From assembly GCA_964388085.1 (NCBI GenBank), contig CAYLZW010000140.1, forward strand, positions 1 through 14,089: DNA of 14,089 nucleotides, read 5' to 3'. Origin of the DNA: CAYLZW01 sp964388085. GTDB taxonomy: Bacteria; Myxococcota; UBA727; CAYLZW01. A program made the translations under genes and the position numbers. Numbering within the stretch: position 1 is the first letter of the stretch; each line of letters begins with the position of its first letter. Below are positions 1-6,716 of this stretch, one piece after another. The notes beneath the pieces are model-generated. The model did not search any database and was not told the origin of the DNA. It saw only the letters and a program-made list of their open reading frames with translations.

Positions 1-1515
1 CCCGTGCCGGACATGGTCGTGTTCCTCGGCACCGACGGCGCGGCCACCGACAAGATGGCGACCACGAACCTCATCGGCCAGGCCACCATCTCGGGGCCGG
101 ACGTCGTCGGGCCGCAGACGGTCAGCGTGGTCGCGGATGGCTGGGAGTACGCGAGCCTCGTCGACGTGAACGCGTCCGAGATCACGCTCTACCTGCAGCC
201 GCTCGCCTCCGTACCTCCCGACGGGAACGGTCAGCCGCCTCCGCCTCCGCCGCCCGCCACCATCCGCGGCCGCGTGTTCGGCTTCGCCAAGGAGTTCTTC
301 GACCCCGCGGCCCTCGGGCCGGACGAGCTCGCGCTCGCCTTCGTCATGGTCACCTCGCGCGACGAGTTCTCCGGCGCCGGCAGCACCCAGGGCGTCGTGT
401 TCAACGAGGGCGGCGAGTACTTCATCGAGCAGAGCCGCGAGGGGCGGGCGGCGCTCGTCGCGCTCGCGGGCATCTACAACACCGAGACGGACGAGTTCCG
501 TCCCCGCCAGATGGGCGTGCGCCGGCCGGTGTTCCCGCAGTCGGGCGTCGATCTCATCGAGCACGACATCGAGCTGACCGTGCCGCTCGACGAGGAGATC
601 GAGCTGTCGCTGCCGGACGCGCCCGTCGGCGAAGAGGGCGGCCCGACCATCACGCGCGTCATCCCCTTCCTGCGCTTCGGCGGCGAGGGCTCGCTCGCGT
701 ACACCACGGCGGTGAACACCTCGCGCAACCACGACCTGCACGAGATGCCCGACGTGCCCGGCGAGATGCTGACGTTCGTGGCCGGCGCCTACACCACCGA
801 CGGGCAGGGGCTCATCACCGACGTGGGCAGCGTCGCGCTCACGCAGGGAGAGCCGTTCGCGTTCGGCACCGGCACGCCCTGGGCCGAGCCCGATCCGCTC
901 ACGGGCTTGCCGCTCGTGCAGGGCGGCGTCCTCGTGGTCGAAGGGCCGGACGGGCAGAAGTGGGCCACCGAGGTCGTCACCGCGCTCGACGCCAGCACGC
1001 TCCTGCTCACGCGGCGCGCGCCCTTCAGCGGCACGGGCATGCTCTACCACATCGGGGATCCGACCTTCCCGTCGTCGGTCGTCATGCAGGACGGCGTCGG
1101 TGACCTCATCGGCGGCGTGCTCATCCACCCGGTGCTCGGCCTGCCCGAGCCCATCTCGCCGCTCGAGGACGGCGTGCTCGAGAACCGCACGCTGCGCTGG
1201 AAGCCCGCGCTCGGACAGCAGCCGACCAACCACCTCGCCTACGTCTACGAGCCCTTCGAGTTCACGACGCTGTGGACGTTCTACCTCGACGGCTCGCGCA
1301 CCAAGGTGCCCATCCCGCGCATCCCCGCCAACGTCGGCACGCTCGACATCGAGAACGTGCCGAAGGAGCCGCGCCTCGGCGGCTACGCCTGGCAGCACAT
1401 GAGCATGTACGTGCCGGGCTTCGACTACGACAACTTCAGCTACAGCGACATCGGCACGCGCGCGCGCCGCTCGTGGACGACGAACATCACGTACTTCATC
1501 TACCCGGGTGACTGA
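1..1515 (+). CDS. C-terminal part of a large, probably exported beta-rich protein (5' end outside the window)
   Basis: The frame is open from base 1 to the TGA at 1513-1515. The first possible start (GTG at 4) is not preceded by a ribosome binding site and gives no signal peptide or lipobox, so I read this as the C-terminal ~504 codons of a longer gene. The protein is acidic, poor in Lys and Cys, and rich in Gly, Pro, Thr and Val, as is usual for extracellular beta-sandwich proteins. Counting from the GTG, residues 1-66 look like the end of a carboxypeptidase-regulatory or Ig-like repeat. A run of seven prolines (78-84) forms a linker, and a second similar segment starts at about 86 (ATIRGRVFGF). 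I do not recognise the family. The role is unknown; a surface protein or lipoprotein is an inference. The stop overlaps the start of the downstream membrane-protein gene by 8 bp, suggesting co-transcription. Confidence 0.75.
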   Translation, partial: PVPDMVVFLGTDGAATDKMATTNLIGQATISGPDVVGPQTVSVVADGWEYASLVDVNASEITLYLQPLASVPPDGNGQPPPPPPPATIRGRVFGFAKEFFDPAALGPDELALAFVMVTSRDEFSGAGSTQGVVFNEGGEYFIEQSREGRAALVALAGIYNTETDEFRPRQMGVRRPVFPQSGVDLIEHDIELTVPLDEEIELSLPDAPVGEEGGPTITRVIPFLRFGGEGSLAYTTAVNTSRNHDLHEMPDVPGEMLTFVAGAYTTDGQGLITDVGSVALTQGEPFAFGTGTPWAEPDPLTGLPLVQGGVLVVEGPDGQKWATEVVTALDASTLLLTRRAPFSGTGMLYHIGDPTFPSSVVMQDGVGDLIGGVLIHPVLGLPEPISPLEDGVLENRTLRWKPALGQQPTNHLAYVYEPFEFTTLWTFYLDGSRTKVPIPRIPANVGTLDIENVPKEPRLGGYAWQHMSMYVPGFDYDNFSYSDIGTRARRSWTTNITYFIYPGD

Positions 1516-2554
1516 GCCGGCGGCGCGGCCTGTGACGAACGGGGGCTACATCGTCGGCCCCCGCTACGATCACGTCTTCTTCATCTGGCCGCCGCTGCTA
1601 TTCCTGGTCGTCGGGGCGCTCATCCACGCGCTCGGCATCGCCGAAGCGTCGCTGCGCCTCGGCGACGGCGAGCTCTATCTCTTCCCCACCTTCGCGCTCA
1701 CGTTCACGATGGCGCATCTGTTCGCCGTGCTGTTTCGCAGCCACGGCAACCCCGCCATCTTCGCGCTGCACCCGCTGCGCTTCGTCGTTGTGCCGCTCTC
1801 GCTGTTCGCGCTCTTCGTGCTCTCGGAGCTCGCGTTCGTCATCGGCCTCGTGTTCGCCGTCTGGTTCGACAACTGGCACTCGAGCCTGCAGACCTTCGGG
1901 CTCGGCCGCATCTACGACATGCGCGCGGGCAACGACGCGCGCGTGGGCCGCCGCCTCGACGTGGGCCTCGCGCTCGTCATCTACACGGGGCCGATCCTCG
2001 CCGGCGTGACCTTCGGCGTCACGCTCAGCGACTTCGAGCGCTTCGCCGACGTGGGGCTGCCGCAGCTCGCGCGCTTCCCGGGCTGGGCGGAGGCGCACCA
2101 CGCGTGGCTCGCCGGGCCTGTCGTCGTGCTCGGCGCCGCGTACATCGTCTATTACCTATGGGCCTATTGGCGGCTGGCGCGCCGCGGCTATCGCGTCTCC
2201 AAGCAGAAGGTCATGCTGTGGACGTCGCTGGCCGTGTGCTCCCTCTACACCTGGGGCTTCGACAGCTTCGGGCAGGCCTTCCTGATCATGGAGAGCTTCC
2301 ACTCGCTGCAATATTTTGCGCTCGTGTGGTGGAGCGAGAAGAAGAGCATCACCCGCCTGTTCCACGTCGAGGGTCGGCGCTTCGAGGCGCCCATCGCCTT
2401 CAGCCTCTTTCTCGGCACCTGCCTCGCGTTCGGGCTCTGGTGCAGCGTTTTTTGGTCGACGCACGTGGAGCTGGCGCTCTTCCTCGTCGTGGAGATCATC
2501 CACTATTGGTACGACGGCTTCATCTGGTCGGTGCGCAAGCGGCAGGTGCCGTAG
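1508..2554 (+). CDS. Polytopic membrane protein with conserved-looking His motifs, function unknown
   Basis: This is a 348-residue integral membrane protein with about eight hydrophobic segments (roughly 24-44, 58-76, 92-119, 152-172, 203-221, 236-258, 294-313 and 318-335). Histidines sit at helix ends in distinctive contexts: TFTMAH (H70), RSHGNP (H79), FDNWHSSLQTFG (H124), ESFHSLQYF (H265) and EIIHYWYDGFIW (H332, with D336). Repeated H-x3-Q patterns and an H-x3-D motif in membrane segments recall metal-dependent membrane enzymes such as desaturase or carotenoid-oxygenase-like folds. I cannot assign a known family, and the metal-binding idea is inference. The start is GTG at 1508, inside the end of the upstream gene; a second in-frame GTG at 1532 is possible, and neither has a clear Shine-Dalgarno sequence. 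The gene is probably co-transcribed with the surface-protein gene. It ends at TAG 2552-2554 and converges on the next gene. Confidence 0.85.
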   Translation: MTEPAARPVTNGGYIVGPRYDHVFFIWPPLLFLVVGALIHALGIAEASLRLGDGELYLFPTFALTFTMAHLFAVLFRSHGNPAIFALHPLRFVVVPLSLFALFVLSELAFVIGLVFAVWFDNWHSSLQTFGLGRIYDMRAGNDARVGRRLDVGLALVIYTGPILAGVTFGVTLSDFERFADVGLPQLARFPGWAEAHHAWLAGPVVVLGAAYIVYYLWAYWRLARRGYRVSKQKVMLWTSLAVCSLYTWGFDSFGQAFLIMESFHSLQYFALVWWSEKKSITRLFHVEGRRFEAPIAFSLFLGTCLAFGLWCSVFWSTHVELALFLVVEIIHYWYDGFIWSVRKRQVP

Positions 2555-2631
2555 CGTTCCCTGGCTCGTCCGCGGGCCTTACCGCCGGCTCGGAGCACGA
2601 GGGAGGTGCGCGCGCGAGCGCAGGCAGGACG

Positions 2632-2644
2632 GGGGCGTAGCCCC
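2632..2644. terminator. Weak hairpin between convergent genes
   Basis: GGGGC-GTA-GCCCC forms a perfect 5-bp stem with a 3-nt loop in the 103-bp gap between two convergent genes, followed on the plus strand by TTCCC. The position suits a terminator for the plus-strand pair, but the stem is short and there is no U tract. The rest of the gap shows nothing I can name. Confidence 0.25.
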
Positions 2645-2657
2645 TTCCCAGCAGCTC

Positions 2658-3761
2658 TCAGTGACCACCGGCTGCGCGACAGCAGAGGAAGTACATGGGC
2701 AGGCCCCCGTGTGAGGTGGCGGTGTGGGGCAGGAGATCGACCTCATTGTCCGTCTGGTTGCCGATGCCGCTGTAGACCTGAATCCGCTGCAGCGCGTCCT
2801 GGTCATCGCCATACGTGGACGAGCTCCAGAGCCAGGTCGACGTGTCCGTCAGGAGGCCGCAGACCCCGAACTCGAGGTAGTCGCAGGTAATGTAGGCTTC
2901 GATGGGGCAGACGGCGCCGCCCTGGTAGTGGCAGGTCGTCACCGCCGTCTCCAGGGTGGTGCTGGTGCCGCCCCCCCGATGGACGTCCTCGATGCACCAC
3001 GCGCCGTTTCGCGACCAGCCCGTCGGGCACTCGAAGGTCGCCGGGCCCGCGACCGTCATCTCGCCCGCCACGACGAGGCGGCCGGGGGCGCTCACCGTGC
3101 TGCCGGAGTCGCCGAGCCTCAGGTCACCGCCGGCCGCGTTCAGCGACAGCCCGGCCGGAGCGGCGCCGTCTCGTGACTGCAGCGCGTTCGGGGAGGTCTC
3201 GAGGTGCGCTCCGTCCGGTGCGCCGATGACGGCGCCGTTGTCGGCGTAGAGGGTGTCCGCGATGACGGCGCCCGCGCTCTCGATGCTGCCCGCGACGGTC
3301 AGGTCCCCGGTGACCTTGTAGTCCTTTGCCGCCGCGGCGCGCGCGGCCCACGGCGTGGACAGGATCTCCTGTGTGCCGGCGAGCGCGACGAAGCTCGTCT
3401 CGCTGGTCTCCTTCACCGCGATCGCGAGCCAGAGCCGGTCTTGCGCGAGCGCGCTGTCCGGCACGCCGTCGAGGAGCGCGGTGAAGCGACCCGCCGCGAC
3501 GCGGACGCCATCGATCTGCGACGACCACAGCGGGCAGCTCGGCGCCTCGCCGAGCAGGCAGCTCGTGTCGGGGCTCGCGCTCGTGAACAGCCCGAAGCGG
3601 AGATCGAAATTCCCGTCGGCCGCGTCCCCGTTCGACTCGAGGGTGCCGGTGTACGCGAAGCTGCGAGGCGACGTCGGCGACATTTGCGCGAAGGCGCGCT
3701 CACCGCTCGCGGCGAACGCCAGAAGGCTGAGCAATAGATGCGTCTTGGAGTGGCCGCTCAT
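2658..3761 (-). CDS. Secreted modular protein with tail-fibre-like region and Cys-rich, lectin-like C-terminus
   Basis: The 367-residue protein starts at ATG 3761 with GAGAAGG (3772-3766) 4 nt upstream. Residues 1-25 are a classical signal peptide with a likely AFA|Q cleavage, so it is exported. Residues 34-145 match the architecture often seen at the N-terminus of secreted myxobacterial proteins: FAYTGTLESNG, a DLRFGLF strand, a GRF turn, then TPWAARAAA. Residues 148-243 are short repetitive strands (TGDLTVAGSI, LRLGDSG, RLVVAGEMTVAG) like trimeric tail-fibre stalks. Residues 245-363 contain eight Cys (245, 256, 277, 285, 293, 301, 360, 361) and begin CPTGWSRNGAWCIED, with a WLWSSS segment and a terminal FLCCRA. 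This is reminiscent of a C-type-lectin-like or formylglycine-enzyme-like fold. Surface adhesion or binding is inferred. It is convergent with the upstream membrane-protein gene. Confidence 0.85.
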   Translation of the reverse strand: MSGHSKTHLLLSLLAFAASGERAFAQMSPTSPRSFAYTGTLESNGDAADGNFDLRFGLFTSASPDTSCLLGEAPSCPLWSSQIDGVRVAAGRFTALLDGVPDSALAQDRLWLAIAVKETSETSFVALAGTQEILSTPWAARAAAAKDYKVTGDLTVAGSIESAGAVIADTLYADNGAVIGAPDGAHLETSPNALQSRDGAAPAGLSLNAAGGDLRLGDSGSTVSAPGRLVVAGEMTVAGPATFECPTGWSRNGAWCIEDVHRGGGTSTTLETAVTTCHYQGGAVCPIEAYITCDYLEFGVCGLLTDTSTWLWSSSTYGDDQDALQRIQVYSGIGNQTDNEVDLLPHTATSHGGLPMYFLCCRAAGGH

Positions 3762-3964
3762 GCGGCCTTCTCGGCAAGTTCATCCGAACCGTCAAGCTTT
3801 GGCCACCGCATGATGCGAGAGGCCCACGCGTCGAAAGGGCTCTCCGAGGGGCTCAGTGGGTGCGTTGCGAGGGCGCCGAGGCCCCCTCCCTCGAGGAGAG
3901 CGATGCCGCCCGAAACCACCTCCCCGCTGCCGGTGCAGGTCGTACTAAGGAGGTCCGTCGGCAC
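3758..3964 (-). CDS. Doubtful 68-codon ORF overlapping the secreted-protein gene
   Basis: This frame starts at GTG 3964 and ends in a TGA that overlaps the ATG of the secreted-protein gene (ATGA, 3761-3758), the arrangement typical of translational coupling. The Shine-Dalgarno sequence of that downstream gene lies inside its last codons. Most third positions are G or C. The protein is Gly-rich near its start (TTCTGSGEVVSGGIALLEGG) and has no recognisable domain, signal peptide or membrane segment. No ribosome binding site precedes its GTG, and an in-frame stop lies only two codons upstream. It could be a real leader peptide or simply an open frame in the 252-bp upstream region. I see no other gene in 3762-4013 and no convincing promoter boxes. 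Confidence 0.25.
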   Translation of the reverse strand: MPTDLLSTTCTGSGEVVSGGIALLEGGGLGALATHPLSPSESPFDAWASRIMRWPKLDGSDELAEKAA

Positions 3965-4013
3965 GACGGGTCATCGAGGGGGGATCAACGCGAGTGGTCG
4001 GGGGGGGAGGGCT

Positions 4014-4784
4014 TCACTTGCCTTCGAGGCGCGCCAGCTCGCGCTTGGCGTCGGGCACGTTGAAGCGCCAGTGATCGTTCGGCCGCGCGGACTCGCTCGA
4101 CTTCGTGTCGAGCACCTTCTGGAGCCACACGCGCGCCTCCGCTTCGCGGCCGAGGTCGATGTAGAGCTGCCCGAGGGTCACCATGGTCGAGGTGAACTTC
4201 GGCTCGCGGCGCAGCACCTCGAGCAAGAGCGCCTCGGCCTTCTCGTCGCTGCCGCCGAGCGCGCCCGGCACCTTGTGGTAGATCTTCGCGAGCGTGTCGC
4301 GCGCGTAGTGGTGGTCGGGGTTCAGCTCGAGCACGCGCTCGAGGCCCGCCTTCAGCTCGGACAACATGAACAGCGAGCTGACGACGCCTTTGCTGCGGCC
4401 GATGCACGCGAGGTGCGCCATGTCCCAGAAGAGGGCGTCGTCGTCCTTCGGGTTCAGCGCCAGCGCGGCGCGCGCGGCCTCGCGACCGAGCTCGTACTGC
4501 TCGATGGCCGCGTCTCCCCGGGACGCGTCGCCGAGGCGCAGGCGAGCGCGCGCGACGTTCACCCACGACGCGCCGGCGTCCTTTGGGGAGGCGCCCTTGG
4601 CCTTCGCCGCGCGCTCGCAGGTGGCGACGCCTTCGCGCATGTTCGCGACCGTGTTCGCGCGGGTCTCGACCTGCTGGTAGCAGCGCTTCGCGAGCTCGAC
4701 CGCTTCGACGCCGCTCGCGAGCTGCGCCGTTACCTGCGTCGCGACGACGAGCGGCACCGATAGCAGGACACCCAACACGCCCAT
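4014..4784 (-). CDS. Exported TPR-repeat protein
   Basis: This is a 256-residue protein when started at ATG 4784, which is preceded by GGGGGTG about 3 nt upstream. A GTG two codons earlier (4790) is the alternative start. The N-terminus is hydrophobic (GVLGVLLSVPLVVATQVTA) and ends in a plausible signal-peptidase site VTA|Q, so it probably acts in the periplasm. The rest is helical and fits tetratricopeptide repeats: about 96-129, 134-168 and 184-228 in the ATG numbering, with spaced Ala/Gly/Leu/Tyr positions and Pro at helix ends (ALNPKDDDALFWDMAHL, VLELNPDHHYARDTLAKIY). The segment YHKVPGALGGSDEKAEALL recalls the TatT-type TPR proteins of TRAP transporters, but no TRAP gene is nearby, so I call it only a TPR scaffold. 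It lies 69 bp downstream of hflX on the same strand and may be its operon partner. Confidence 0.85.
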   Translation of the reverse strand: MGVLGVLLSVPLVVATQVTAQLASGVEAVELAKRCYQQVETRANTVANMREGVATCERAAKAKGASPKDAGASWVNVARARLRLGDASRGDAAIEQYELGREAARAALALNPKDDDALFWDMAHLACIGRSKGVVSSLFMLSELKAGLERVLELNPDHHYARDTLAKIYHKVPGALGGSDEKAEALLLEVLRREPKFTSTMVTLGQLYIDLGREAEARVWLQKVLDTKSSESARPNDHWRFNVPDAKRELARLEGK

Positions 4785-4839
4785 GGACACCCCCGGCTGC
4801 GCGAGCTCCCGTGAGGATACCGCCCCGAGACCCCGCGCG

Positions 4840-4853
4840 CCTCGGCGCCGAGG
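4840..4853. other. 14-bp perfect palindrome abutting the hflX stop codon
   Basis: CCTCGGCGCCGAGG is self-complementary over all 14 bases and directly follows the hflX TGA (4856-4854) in the minus-strand reading. As RNA it could form a 5-bp stem with a 4-nt loop. There is no U tract, so a role as terminator or processing hairpin between hflX and the TPR gene is only possible; GC-rich chance palindromes are common in such DNA. Confidence 0.3.
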
Positions 4854-6653
4854 TCAGGCGGCTTCGGGAGCGCCGAGCTCGTCGAGGCTGACGTCGCTCA
4901 CCTCCACGGGCGCGGCGCCGCTCTCGTCCGCCCACTGCTCGGGGCTCTGCAAGGCGTCCCCCTGCCAGAGCACCTCGGCGAGCCGGTTCACGAGCCGCGG
5001 CAGCCCGGCGCCGCTGATGGCCGAGATGGGCACCGCGTCCATGCGCGCGGCGGCGGCCTCGGCCTGCTCCTCGTCGAGCGCGTCCGCCTTGTTGAAGGCG
5101 ATGACGCGCGCGGTCCTCTCGGCGCCGAGGTGTTCGAGCACCTTCTCGACCGCCTCCACGTGCTGCTCCCGGCGCGGGTCGCTGCCGTCGACGACGTGCA
5201 GGAGCACATCGGCGTCGTTCAGCTCCTCGAGCGTGGCGCGGAAGGCGTTCAACAGGCTCTCGGGCAGATCGCGGATGAAGCCCACGGTGTCGATGAGCAC
5301 GACCTCCCGCTCCTCGGGGAAGCGCAGCCGGCGCGACGTGGTGTCGAGGGTCGCGAACAGCGCGTTCTCGGCGAGCACGTCGCTGCCGGTGAGCCGGTTC
5401 AAGAGCGTGGACTTGCCCGCGTTCGTGTAGCCGACGATGGCGATGGTGGGCACCTCGCGGCGGTTTCTCCTCGTGCGCCGCAGCACGCGCTCGCCCGCGT
5501 AACGGCCGAGCTCCTTCTGTACGCGCGTGATGCGCTCCTTGGCGCGCCGGCGATCGACCTCGAGCTTGGTCTCGCCCGGGCCCTGACCGCCGATGCCGCC
5601 CGTCAGGCGCGAGAGCCCCTCCTGCTTCTTGGCGAGGCGCGGCAGCGAGTACTTGAGCTGCGCGAGCTCCACCTGCAGCTTGCCGCCTCTCGACGTCGCG
5701 CGGCGCGCGAAGATGTCGAGGATCAGCATGGTGCGATCGAGCACGCGCAGGTCGGTCAGGTCGGTGATGGCGTTCAGCTGGCTCGGCGACAGATCGAGAT
5801 CGAAGATGAGCAGATCGGCGCCGTGGTGCAGCGCGTTCAGGCAGATCTCCTCGAGCTTGCCCTTGCCGACGATGGTGCGCGGATCGAGCTGCTTGCGTCG
5901 CTGCACGAAGGTGTCCGTGATGCGCACGCCCGCCGTGCGCGCGAGCTCCTTCAGCTCCGCCAGCGAGGCCTGGTACTCGTGCGGTGGCGACGTATAGACG
6001 CCGACGACGACCGCGACGTCGCGCTCGCCCGGCAGCCGCTCGGCCTCGAGCACGCGCTCGGCGGTGCGCGCGAGCTCCGCCTCGAGCTCCGTGATCGCCG
6101 CCTGGAAGTCGACCGTGACGTCGTGGATCTGACGGAAGTGCTCGACGCGATGACGCGGCTGCTCGCCGCTCTCGTCGAGCGTGGCGCTCGAGAGCGGCAG
6201 CACGCTCGCGAGCGCCGCTCTGCCGGGCAGACCGTCCGGCAGCGCCTCGACGACGCAGACCGCGTCGAGGCCGAGGCGCTCGAGGTCGGTGATGAGATCG
6301 CTGTCGATCTCGAGCGGCGCGCGCGCGGCCTGTGCACCGAGCGCGTCCCGGCGCTGCGGCTTGGCGACGAGCAGGCGCAGGCCGCGCAGGCGGCCGGGGC
6401 CCGCGCGCAGGCGGCCGATCTCGGGGAGGTACAAGCGCGTCGGCTCGCCGAGGACGACGTGCGTCACCTTGCCGCTGCGATCGGCGAGGAGCGCGACCAT
6501 GCGGCCGGTGTCCGCGGACGCCTCGCTGAGCGAGCGGGCCACCTCGGGCGGCAGCACGAGCTTCGGGCCGAGCCGGCGCCCGTACAGGCGCTCGAGGAGG
6601 CGGATCTGGCTGGCCTTGAGCCCGACCGTCTTGCCGTGGATGGGGGTCGTGAT
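4854..6653 (-). CDS. hflX: GTPase HflX, ribosome-splitting/recycling factor, with apparent ATC start
   Basis: HflX binds the large ribosomal subunit and uses GTP to split stalled or stress-arrested ribosomes in the cytosol. All hallmarks are present (numbering from the in-frame GTG at 6557; add 32 for the longer form). They are an N-terminal HflX domain with VGKGKLEEI (230-238) and DLDLSPSQLNAI (253-264), the Gly-rich LTGGIGGQGPGETKLEVDRRR (318-338, subfamily signature), G1 GYTNAGKS (376-383), G2 FATLDTT (401-407), G3 DTVGF (423-427), G4 NKAD (489-492) and G5 SAIS (512-515). A coiled-coil-like stretch (153-175) and a ~60-residue N-terminal extension resemble delta-proteobacterial HflX. The conserved beginning (GKTVGLKASQIRLLERLYGR) lies upstream of the GTG, yet no ATG, GTG or TTG exists in frame before it. 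GGAG (6665-6662) stands 8 nt before ATC 6653, so I start there (599 residues); 6557 is the conventional alternative. Confidence 0.93.
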   Translation of the reverse strand: MTTPIHGKTVGLKASQIRLLERLYGRRLGPKLVLPPEVARSLSEASADTGRMVALLADRSGKVTHVVLGEPTRLYLPEIGRLRAGPGRLRGLRLLVAKPQRRDALGAQAARAPLEIDSDLITDLERLGLDAVCVVEALPDGLPGRAALASVLPLSSATLDESGEQPRHRVEHFRQIHDVTVDFQAAITELEAELARTAERVLEAERLPGERDVAVVVGVYTSPPHEYQASLAELKELARTAGVRITDTFVQRRKQLDPRTIVGKGKLEEICLNALHHGADLLIFDLDLSPSQLNAITDLTDLRVLDRTMLILDIFARRATSRGGKLQVELAQLKYSLPRLAKKQEGLSRLTGGIGGQGPGETKLEVDRRRAKERITRVQKELGRYAGERVLRRTRRNRREVPTIAIVGYTNAGKSTLLNRLTGSDVLAENALFATLDTTSRRLRFPEEREVVLIDTVGFIRDLPESLLNAFRATLEELNDADVLLHVVDGSDPRREQHVEAVEKVLEHLGAERTARVIAFNKADALDEEQAEAAAARMDAVPISAISGAGLPRLVNRLAEVLWQGDALQSPEQWADESGAAPVEVSDVSLDELGAPEAA

Positions 6654-6658
6654 GTGCG

Positions 6659-6665
6659 TTTCTCC
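6659..6665 (-). promoter_or_regulatory. Shine-Dalgarno sequence for hflX
   Basis: GGAGAAA, read on the minus strand from 6665 to 6659, lies in the 63-nt gap after the kinase stop codon. GGAG ends 8 nt before the ATC at 6653, an ideal spacing. It decides the hflX start in favour of the ATC over the GTG at 6557, which has no comparable site. Confidence 0.5.
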
Positions 6666-6716
6666 GTGGCTGACGAGGGGGAGCCTCGAGGGATGTGCTC
6701 GAGCAAGAGGGTAACG

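Noticed and set aside
3947..3954. Perfect AAGGAGGT on the plus strand
   Set aside because: No start codon follows at a workable distance and no credible plus-strand ORF begins there.
4000..4007. Run of eight G residues, a possible phase-variable tract
   Set aside because: It lies in an intergenic stretch just past the TPR gene stop, not inside a supported reading frame or a recognisable promoter.
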